This document shows positions 40,001-52,000 of a stretch of DNA of 64,000 nt, piece after piece. The number at the start of each line of letters is the position of its first letter. The first letter of the stretch is position 1. Source of the DNA: Bagarius yarrelli (taxonomy: Eukaryota; Chordata; Actinopteri; Siluriformes; Sisoridae); NCBI GenBank assembly GCA_005784505.1, contig VCAZ01000005.1:315001-379000 (forward strand), in the 5' to 3' direction. The notes below the pieces were generated by a model. The model was given only the letters and a program-made list of their open reading frames with translations. It ran no database searches and was not told the DNA's origin. The translations under genes were made by a program, and so were the position numbers.

Positions 40001-43000
40001 TTAGGAACATCGTTTGCTGTGCATGTGTTACATAAGAGAGTCTATCACCCCACCACCACAAATTTACACTCCAGATGAAAATTTTCCAACTAGCCACCCA
40101 CTACCAACAGACTGTCTACTGTCAGTAGGTGTATAAAGTACTAAGCCGTTGTGCGCTTACCTCTTGATGACCTGGCAGTTGTGTCCCTTTGTCTGATGTG
40201 GAGAGGAGACTGCCATTATTGTCTGTGGATACACAACCAGTCAGTGTCCAATTAGGCAAAGCGTGACAATAAGATAAAACAGAGAACACTGTAAAAGCCT
40301 GATTTTAACATAAAACATTATACAAATTGATTATTATACATTAGCATGCTTAGCAAATACTTTGTTATATGTGAGAACTACACTGGCTAAGAAATGCATA
40401 AAGGTATAATCAGGGTATCGTTAAACAGACATGATCACACACATTAAGCTTTTACAAATTTATACAGACATAAATAAATTAATATATAAATTAATATACT
40501 TAAGCTGACAGTACAATGTAAAAAAATCTGCAGATATGTTTATTCTATAAAGCTTACTAATTGGAACATTTAGCATACTAATTTGGAACATTGATCTGTG
40601 TCACAATCTACAATCAATGACAATCCACTGCATTGGAAAAGCAAACCTGCTCATGACTCACTGACTTACGCTAATATAAATGTGAAAAACAGGGGAAAGA
40701 GCCAACGAATATCCTGAGTCTGACTTAGGGGTCAAAAGTCAGCTTTTATTTCCCTGAGGATCCACATTTTTCAACCACAGTGGAAAAATATTAAGCATAG
40801 AAGCAGATACTGAAGCACATAAAACACAACCTCCTTTAGAAAAATTACACCACAATATTCTTGAAATGAAACTGCATTGACTGAACTGGAAGTCTGAGAC
40901 TTGCCAGCGTTGGAAACTTATCACAAATCACATGCACCACTTGTATCAGCAAAGAATCAGCAAATACAGATTCGAGAGAAGGCTAATGGAAAAAAACAGT
41001 ACTTCCTGTGGGTTGTGCAGAGCTCCACATACACACAATTGCACAATGCATACACCACAAATGCAGATGAGCAAAATCCTACCCAACACACACACACACA
41101 TAGCAAAGTAATCATGTAGAGAAAGGGAGTTCAAGAAGCTTTATTGTCATTTTAAACATATATAAACAGATGCAGTACACAGTGAAATGAAAATGTTTCT
41201 CTAGGACCCTGTAGTGCTACATAAAACAACACAGAACTACACAAAACAACGAAGAGCTCCTCAATCGAACAATAATGCAGAGCTAGGGACTAAAGAACAC
41301 GTGTCCTAGCAACATAAAATGCATGTGTGCAACCTGGTGCAAACAGCGCAAGACAAACCAGATTATAAGTGATGTGCAGATAGAGAAAAAAAATGTGCAA
41401 TTAAGTAGCAGCAGCAAAGGTTATTGTGCAAACCAGCATTAAAGTGTCTAGTACTTAAACAAAATGTTTTTCTATGTTTGCGTGGTACTGTAAACATCGA
41501 TTTAGTATTTATTGAGTGGGTATCGGTTTGAGTTTGAGGTAGTGAGAGTGTGTGTCAGATTGATGACAGTGGGGAAATGGTGGCTCATGGTTAAGGTGTT
41601 GGATTACCAACCTGAAGGTTGTGGGTTCGATTTCCAGCTCCACCAAGCCACCACTGTTGGACCCCTGAGCAAGACCCTTAAACCCCCAATTGCTCAGTTG
41701 TATAACAAGGAATATTGTAAGTTGCTCTGGATAAGGGCGTCTGCCAAATGCTGCAGATGTAAATGTAAATGACAGCAAAGAGGGACCTTAATCTAAACCT
41801 GATTAACAGGTGTCCACATACTATTGTGTACAGTATATACCGTGTTCTTTGTGTATACAAATGCTTTTGTGTTGTCAGTTAATTGTATTTGTAACTGATA
41901 AAGTCTAAATGGTGCTGCATTTTACAGACTCGCCAGCAGTCATTATATTAATGCAGATTACACAATGAGCCTTTAGAATGTAAAATATTTACCCACCGAC
42001 ACAGCGAGGGAAACACTCAGTGCCAGAGTCCAGGCTACTAAGCCGACCCACACTGGCAGTTGCTTGAGTGGTGTGGGCGTAAATGAGAGAAAGGCCTTAT
42101 CATCCCCTCACACACAGCCCACTCTGGATGTGATGTTGAAATATGCGTCACAGTGTGTTGGCCCCTATGACACTCGAACAAATACTGTATGTAACAGTGT
42201 GGCACACTGCAAACATACTTGCTTACAACAGCAAGAGATGTTAAGGAAGAGATAAGATTAAAAAGACATAAAGAAAAGATTAGAATAACAAATTTAAAAA
42301 AAGAACTTCTTAAAAAAAAGCCATGATTGTAATTATTGAACAAAAGCCCAGGACTCGACTTGAAGCAGATGTCAGTAGGACAAAGCGGTGGGTGGACAGA
42401 CTGATGTCACATAAAGACACACACTGTCCATACCTGCGTGAAAGGTCTTCCTGTAACCTGTCAATACTGCAAAGTCATCTTAACCAGGGTGACAGCAAGA
42501 AGAAACAAAAAGAAAGAAAAGATATTTCGATTTGTGCCTGGATTTGAGTACTATAAACACTGTAAAAGAGGGAAAATAATACAACAGCTTAATAAACAGC
42601 TCTGTGCCTCAATTTCGGATAAGCACTTTGAAACGTTATATACTGTAATGTAGGAGCACTGGGTGAAAGACAGCTTGTTCTAGTCGGTGTTACTTTCACC
42701 TTGAACTGGTGATAATAACACTTGGAAAAATACACCTGCTATACCCTGCCTACCAAATAATATCCTTACATATCTGCAATTTTAAAAGGTTATGCACAGA
42801 ATAGGGTTGTACAAAAATTTAGAGATAACCAGATCGTCCTGCAGTTTAAATATCTATTTTCTAATACCTGTTTACTCCAGGTACACCAGTTTCAATTTAC
42901 TATCCAAAAACATGTATGTTAGGTTGATTAGTGATTATACATTAGCCCATAGGATAGAGTAATATTGCCCATAGGATTGGTCGTTTGTCTGCATGTTGCC

Positions 43001-46000
43001 TTGAGACTGACTGGCAACCGGTCCAGGTTGTACCTGTCTTTCACCATATGACAGCTGGGAAAGACTCCAGCGGATCCCATTGACGCTGATTACGAATAAG
43101 CGGGTATAGATAATGGATGGATGTGGAAGTCACTCAGCTTTTTAATACTCTGAGGTAGTGAATAAAACATGGAATAAATGTCATCACTTTCCATTAAAGA
43201 TTTAAAGAGTCCCGTATCAAAATTTATCTGAATGAAAGAGAAAATAAACAGTAAATACATTTTCAATGTTTACTGCAGCATTCCCTTTCTCTGGATTTCT
43301 AACTCACTTTCAAATCTTACGTAAAAAAAAAAAAAAAGTTGACTTAACTTATCAAATCAATTTAATTGCATTTAAATTGTATTGTGCTTTTAACAATATG
43401 CAATATAATAATGAGCAACGGTGGCAAGGAAAAACTACCCGAGATGATTTTAGGAAGAAAAATTAAAAGGGACCAGACTCATGGGGAAACCCAAACTTAT
43501 TTGGGTCGGCATGTGTGATTATTAATAATGTAACATCTAAATCCACTCAGAATAAGCGAGGGAAACACAGGTTCAACTCCACCAAAGCCGTCAAACATCC
43601 AATGATAAAAACCTGAACACAGGACTGCAGCTCAGAGCCACTACCTATCCAGCCTCAGCAGCAGTAAGCACCTCCAACAGATGACACAGCAAGCGGAAGA
43701 AGAACAGCATCAGCATGGATCAGGAAAGACCCAATGTCCAGCCCCACCCTGATACAGACAACAAAGCATGCAAATGCCATATTCTGCAAATCTATTTAAA
43801 CATATATGTAAATGTTTTTAAGCACTAGCAAGTTGGTACTCACATCACTAAGTTTTGTTGCTTTTTAAAAGGTTATAATACGAGAAATAAAGGCCAAAAA
43901 AAAAAAACGGGCCTTGCTCCAGGGTTTTGGCTAGTTGCTCTTGATTTTTACAACCAAACAACTCCAAAACTAGTTGTACCTGATAATAGGGCTGCACGAT
44001 GTTAGAAAAAATGGACATTGTTTTTCTGCAATATATATTGCAATGTGTCAAAATTTCTACAGATAACTTGAATTGCTCCATTTAAAAAATAATGATTTTA
44101 TAAGGAAGGGGCACCCTATAAATAAAGTAAAATTAATCTTTCTTAAAGATATAAAGTTATTGTTTCTTGCTTACACAGATACAGAAATCCAAACAATGTG
44201 CAAATGTAAAATTTTCACTCATTTACTATTATTAAAACCCGCAATTAATCCACAAATCACATGTGTTCTGAACTGCGGTGCACTCAACTATAACCTTCAC
44301 TTAACACTGCACATCATGTAACGGGACTATTGCCGATGCACACATAGTGATGACGTTGAAACGATATATCGTGCATTCCTGTTTCTTGTATTAATAAGCC
44401 ACAGTTTTAGATATTTAAGCTTAAATTAATCTTTTTCACCTTGAATCTCAATTTAACAAGGCAAGTTCTATTAAAAAGGCGGTGTAAATATGCTTGTATG
44501 GTTTGAAAAAGGGAGGCCGTAGGTTGACTTGGGCTTGGAATGTGTCCCCTAATGAATCAGTCCCTAACTGTTTTGTAACTGTTGCATGGAACTGTTTTGA
44601 TAAGGAGAATTCCTGTTCCTAGGACAGTAGTAAGGAAGCAGGCTGGTGTGTGGTTTTGGATGCTGTCATTAAATGAACATTTTGCTAGATCAAAGTGCTA
44701 TTTTTGGTTTCTGGTCCAGTTTGATTGACATATCTGAAGTGGCGGGTTGGGTGATACTTGGTGATACAGAATGTTGTTTATAGTGCAATATTAAGTGGGG
44801 GAAACTAAGGCAGACAATATTATCAATTTTCAGAGGAAAAAAACGAAAATCCACATAGATGTCTGTAGCATCACCTGGACCATTTAAAATGGGATTTCTG
44901 ATCATTCTTTAGACCTTACAGTGGTATTTCTTTACCGACTCTCACTAATACCAAGTGTTTAATGAAGATAAATCGTATTCAACAGTTTTCATGTGTTGTT
45001 ATTTACAGTCCATTAATAATTCTGGTCTGGTAAAATTTTTACTCCAAACTTATTAATTTTTTTTATACCCTTCCTACTTTTTAACTGGTTACTAAAAGAA
45101 ACATCAAAACCATAAAACAGAAAACTACATTACAGAGTCTTGTTGTTATGGCAACACTGGCTCTCTTCCTCTACCAGTCCTTTATGTGTTTGCCATTATC
45201 TTAAAGGCTCAAGCCCAAACAAACAGACCTACCCTTTAGGACGCAGGAGGTTTGCTGCGGATGGTTTTATTTAGGCCACATGACTAAATTTGGCGATATT
45301 AAAATGCCAAACTTAGTCATAGTCGAAACCTAATCTAAAGTTCTATGCAATTTGTTTTAAAGTAATATTCCGAATATCATTCACACTTTGTTTTAGCAAA
45401 TTGCTAAATTTACTTGATAAAATGCAGATCCCATTTTGCAATATTTTTACAATAAAATTGTAAAAAAAAAAAAAAGGATGAAGTCACTGATTTTAGACTA
45501 ATTGCATTTTTAATATCCTACAATTCTGGGCAACATGTTGCAAAATGAGTTTTTTTATGTAATCAAATAACTTTCAGACAAATAACTTTCTGCTACAGTG
45601 AAAATATTACTTAATTAACATACACACACCCTCACACACAAACACGGTCTCTTATACGCACATTGTATCTGACACACACACACACACTCTCTCTTACATA
45701 CACAAACGAGCATTCCAACACAACACAAAACACTTTCACATCACAGTTATGGAAAAGGACATCAAACACAAACAATTAACGATTTATGAACGTGGTCTCC
45801 ACATAGTATATTAGTATTGGAGATTGGAAGTATTGAGAAAGGACATTAAATGGGAAAAAAGGACGCCACATTAACCTGGGAATTTTATTAAGCAGGCACT
45901 TCAGGACGTTCCTGTGCACCTTAAATATTATAAAATATTTGATTTGAGCACTTCCATACACACCTTCCTTTTACAAACGAACAAGGTCTTTTACACGCAC

Positions 46001-49000
46001 ACAATATTCCACATGCATGGTTTTACTTCTCACAAGCACACACACAAACAAGAATTCCAACAAACCAACAATTCAATTACGCACAGTTTCCACATGCATG
46101 TGGTTTTACTTTCTCACATGCACACACAAAACAAGAATTCCAACAAACAAACAATCAATGCCATTGAATGTGGTCTCAGAAATATGATTGGAAAAAAAGA
46201 AATGGAGGACACTACATTTAATTTCATTCAGCATGAGTACTTCAGGACTTGTGTACCAGAAATGTGCATTAGTTTTAGTGGCGGATTTCTGTTTAAACAA
46301 GTCTGGACACGTTCAGTTCTAGTTCATCTTGATGGGCACTCATCTTTACTATACTGCTGAGAAAAAAACCTCTGTGTTCCTGCTCGCTTGTACGTTTTTT
46401 TTTATTACGGAAGTCCATGTTAGGCATTGTAGAGTCTCCTAAATATTTCAACAATGCGGCGGTCAAAAAACGCACCCTCACAAACTAAATTTTACAGCCG
46501 TGGTATAAATTGTTCTCTCTATTAACGTTTTTAAAATCTCTCTATAACTTTTTTTTGTTAAATTAGGCATCAGGCGAATATACTGGACTTCCATTAAAAA
46601 GTACCATCTTGCTTGGTTCTTGGGATGCAAGAAGAAGCCAGAAAAGCTAGAGAAACTTTCTATCATCTTGCATAAATAAAGCTACTAAATTAAAGGGCTT
46701 ATCGGAAAGTAAATTAAAGTTTATATGATTGGTATTGTAAAAAATTGGAAGTGTAAAAAAAAACTCCACTCATTTTACCCTGCCAAAACCAGCTCTGTTC
46801 ACAGCAACTCAGATCAGTGCATGTTGTTTTAAATGCTAATGAGCTCTGCCCCCTTTTTGTTCTGTGGGGCTTTTCCAGTGCTTCTAACCAGTAAAAATTA
46901 GTTTTTTAATGACTTCTTACTCATTACCAGACACCGTTACAAAGGTCATTTTAATGTGGTGTTACCATGTTATCATTACTGACGATGTACACAGTTTGTA
47001 ATAAGATAATTACCTTGATGCAATGTTTATTATAAATTATTGTCAGTATACCAGCTAAAAATGTTTAAACTGGAGAAAAATAAATATATAAACTCCTGCA
47101 AATCACATTGATTGCAAATAATCCAAATTTTAATCAACCGCCCAATGCATATTTTTAGTCAGACATGATCAAAAAGAAATAAAATTGGGGGAAACCCAAT
47201 CAATAATCATGGGAGCGGCCCTGGTTAGTGTGACATCACAAAAACAGGCATCTAAAAAATGGCTTGATTTGACAAAGGTGACGTGATTTAACAAGATTAA
47301 AAAAACACTTATTAGATCTTTATCATTACAGGGTGGATGTGTACACACACTGCCAACACACATTTTAGTTCCAAACACTTGTAAAAGTGCATGTCGCATC
47401 CATTTGGCACTTTAATAACAAAGCAACTATAATTTAAAATTATATTTATCAAAACAATTTCATCAATTTATCTTAAACAGCTTTAAGTACACTGTCAAAA
47501 GTTTGCGGACACCTGACAATTCCAAACATATGCTTGTAAATAAGAATTTATTTTAGATTTATATTTTGTTGTTCGATTAAACTCCACTGCTTTCCACTAC
47601 AATTTGAAGTTTAAATGATGGATGCGTGTTTATTCAGCTACAATCGTATTAGTGAGATCAAGCATTAACGATCTGTGTTGCATTTGGTGTTCCAGTTTAT
47701 CCTTAAGGTGTTCAGTGTTGTTAAGATCAATGCTTTGTGCATAGCACTTACATTTTTCCACACAACTTATAACAGCCTATGTCTTAATGGATCAGGGTGC
47801 ATGTAACATAATTGTAAGGTGCACTGTCATGCTGGTAGTGAAGTAGTAGAAAGAAATAGAAAGCCATTTTAGAAAACTGTCTGCTCTCAAATTTGGTGGT
47901 TCCTATTTTGGTGAAGAACCACATGGTAAGATGTCCACAAACTTTTAGCACTTTTGGCAATATAGTGTAATTCAAGCGAAAAAATTAACTCTTCTGTTAA
48001 CTAAAATGTGCCTTTCACATTTTACTTCTAAGAACAAGACAGAAAAAATCAGGATTTGGCTGCGATTCCCTAAATGTTGCTTATTTTAAAAAACACTAAA
48101 TCAGCCTGACACAGAGCCTCATTGCTGCTGACTCATCTTGGTTATGTGAAGTTCACTGGTGAGTTTGGACACTTACACTGACCAATTCTAGTATCAGTGT
48201 TGGACAGGAAATGATTACAGGATAGCTTTTATAATAAACAGCAATCACCTAACACATTGATTTCATACAAGCGTTTGTACTGTGTGAAGTCACTGCCTTT
48301 GCCCTGCCATGGCAAACTATTTTTTGATTATATTAAAGGATCTGGAATGTCGGCTAGAAAAAATCTTCCTGCATACAATGGAAAAAGGTTCTAGACATGA
48401 CTTGATAAGGGGGGGTGTTAGACTCGCATATTTTATCAGAAGTCACACCATGTTGAAGTTTTGGATTGAATTACAGAGGAGAAACAAAGTAGAATTGGAG
48501 TCTGAGCTGACATCAGGCCGTGCCAACCGCAATCTAACCTCCTACACACAGAGTAACTAGATCCGTCCAAATTATATAGGGAATGAAAGATGACTGGCTG
48601 TGATGTGATGATATAGATAAAAAACCTCAAAACTTACCCAAAGTGGATAAATTTCCAATAATAGTGATTTATCCTCTTATAATTTTTCATTTATATTAAC
48701 TTTTTAAGTAATTTGTATTAAATGTTATGCATTTAAACCATATACAATAACGTTTAAAGGCGCACTTTGGAAAACTGTAGTCTGACAACAAGAAAGCGTA
48801 CGTCCCACCCATTCTGCAAATCGCCATCCAACTCCTCGCCTCCTAAACGCACAAACGTGCACAAACTAGACGACCAAACTCAACATCACTACAATACATT
48901 GTGTGTAACTCACCAGTGAAAAAACTTTATAGTTTTATAGTATAGTTTTGTATGTATAGTTAGTATCAAACTTGGCTCCTGTAGTCTTTTATCAGAACCG

Positions 49001-52000
49001 AAACATAAATATTAAATCGGGTTTTCTCTCGGTTTTGCACATTGTGTGTAAATGATCTAATAACATATCCTGTCTGAGCAAACAGGGTGTGCGAAGGTAT
49101 GCATATAAAGCATATATGCATTTGTTAAGAGGCCGGTAAGAAAGTCTATCATGATGTTCGGTCATACATCTAAATACATTTAGAACACTGAACTTAATGA
49201 CTGCTTTCGGTATGCGAAGAGACTTTTAATTAGCAAAACAAAAGATTTTCTGAAGACAATCACTTATTGTACCCATAAGTGTAAATGTAAATGAGATAAA
49301 CTTATCAATGGTCCTCTTTCTTTCCCTATAAGCGACTAAGAGATAAAATTCTGTATCTTTTTACCAAGAATCAAGCACAATGTTTTCTGTTCTAATGACC
49401 GAGACATAAAAGGATATATAACTACATAGTTACAAAAACTTTACCAAATCGGCAGGTATGTTAAGTTGATTAAATTCTCTATTAATGAGCTAGAAATCTC
49501 ACAATTATCAGCACAGGTTTGTTAACATAAAGCTATTATTTGCATTATCATTACAGAAAATGAAATACCTTCTGAATAAATAGATTTGATAACCAGATTC
49601 ACCGGTAAAAATATAATCAAACATTGCAATTGTAGTGTATTAAGATTCATACTACCAGTATATGCTACAATTTAAGAATTGAAAGTTGCTATTAATTAAC
49701 AAAAAATATTTGGGCTACATGCCCAGAGGGATAAAAATATTCCTGTTAACAGTATTATCGTATTCACATTGTTCAGAATAGAACATGACCTCAGCTGCCC
49801 GATCAGTCTCTTTTGCTTCGGTCTCCATTCTTCTCTGGGTGTGGATCATTTGATTCCAACAGATCTGAATTCAATTACATTTCTTGTAGTGGATCAATAC
49901 AGTAGCACAAAGAGTCTAAAGGCTGCGAGTGTAGATTATGTAACCGGTGTATTATGCTTATGAGCTACAAGATTTAGAAATAGACTTGCAAGTATTGTGA
50001 AATTCTTTTGCAGTAGTTTGCATACAAATACGCTACGATTGGTTAATAAATTAGTAAAAGAGACACACACAGTGTCATTTACAGTTACAGTATTTGGCAG
50101 ACGCCCTGACTTACATTTATCTCTTCTCTACAACTGAGCAATTAGGACTTAAGGGCCTTGCTCTGGGCTTAGAGGTGGGAAGTTGGGGGTGCTGGGAATC
50201 AAACCCCTGATCTTCCAGGTACCAGTCCAACAGTTTAACAACTGTGCTACTACTTCCCCCTTAGTTATAAAGGCTGAATTTAAATGACTATCACTTACTG
50301 TAATTGTTCATACATAAATGATGATGGCTTCTATCTACTTAGTTCACCTCTTTATCTTCTTTTGGCTGTTTTCTTTTAGGGGACGCCACAGCGAATCATC
50401 TGTCTCCACCTAACCCTATTCTTAATATCCTCTTTACCCACACCCACTAACTTCATGTCCTCGTTTATTGCATCTATATACCTCCTCTTTGCCTTCTGCC
50501 TGGTAGCTTCATTTCAAACAACCTCCTACCAACAGATTCACTATCCCCCTCTGTACATGTCCAAACCACCTCAATCTGGACTCCCTGACTTTTTCCCCAA
50601 AACATCTAACATAAGCTGTCCTCGTTTCTAATCTTGTCCAACCTCGTTACTCCCAAAGAAAACCTCAACATATTCAGCTCTGCTACTTCCAGCTCTGCCA
50701 CCTGTTTCTTTCTCAGCACCACTGTCTCTAAACCATACATCATAGCTGGTCTCACCACTGTCTCTAAACCATACATCATAGCTGGTCTCACCACTGTCTC
50801 TAAACCATACATCATAGCTGGTCTCACCACTGTCTCTATCACCACTGTCTATACCATACATCATAGCTGGTCTCACCACTGTCTCTAAACCATACATCAT
50901 AGCTGGTCTCACCAATGTCTCTAAACCATACATCATAGCTGGTCTCACCAATGTCTCTAAACCATACATCATAGCTGGTCTCACCAATGTCTCTAAACCA
51001 TACATCATAGCTGGTCTCACCGCTGTCTCTATACCATACATCATAGCTGGTCTCACCAATGTCCACCAATCTAAACCATACACATCATAGCTGGTCTCAC
51101 CAATGTCCGTCTCTAAACCATACATCATAGCTGGTCTCACCAATGTCTTAAACTATAACACATCATGGTCTAGCTGTCTCTAAACCATACACCATAGCTT
51201 GGTCTCACCACTGTCTCTAAACCATACACCATAGCTGGTCTCACCAACGTCTCTAAACCATACACCATAGCTGGTCTCACCAATGTCTCTAAACCATACA
51301 TCATAGCTGGTCTCACCACTGTCTCTAAACCATCATAGTGGTCTCACCACTGTCTCTAAACCATACATCATAGCTGGTCTCACCGCTGTCTCTAAACCAT
51401 ACATCATAGCTGGTCTTACCACTGTCTCTAAACCATACATCATAGCTGGTCTCACCAATGTCTCTAAACCATACATCATAGCTGGTCTCACCGCTGTCTC
51501 TAAATAATACACCATAGCTGGTCTCACCACAATCTTGTACACTTTCCCCTGGATTCTATCTGATATTCTCCTGTCACTCATCACGCCTTACACTTTTCTC
51601 CACCCATTCCAACCTGCCTGTACTCACTGCTTTACCTCTTTTACACACTCTCCATTGCTCTGGCCTTTTGACCCCATATACCTTCTTGACCTTTTCACTC
51701 TAATCTCAAAATTTACTCCACCACGTCTCCTTAAAATACACCTCCCACGCTGATTTTTTTTCTTTCTATATGTAACATATATAAATAGTGAAATGTGAAG
51801 CCGGTAAAAGGCTCAATCACAAATGACTCCCGACTTCCTACATCTCAGCGGTGTGTAAAGGAGGGAATCATTCATTCCAGTTGATTTTAATGGACTACGT
51901 GTCAAAAATGGAGTCGTTTCAGGACTCGGAACACATCAGACACTGTGAATTCGCTCCCGGGTGTAAACTTTTACAGGTGTGTGTGTGTGTGTGTGTGTGT

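Noticed and set aside
41575..41650. Functional tRNA gene
   Set aside because: It has A- and B-box-like words but cannot form a proper cloverleaf by eye. It continues into a SINE body and tail that are repeated elsewhere.
48309..48560. 83-residue plus-strand ORF in ano5 intron 1
   Set aside because: No recognisable domain and no splice or repeat support.
50606..51590. CRISPR-like array or a repeat protein of 79-171 residues
   Set aside because: The repeats are contiguous, without unique spacers, and sit inside an RTE-type LINE in a fish intron. The long frames are a by-product of the 36-bp unit.
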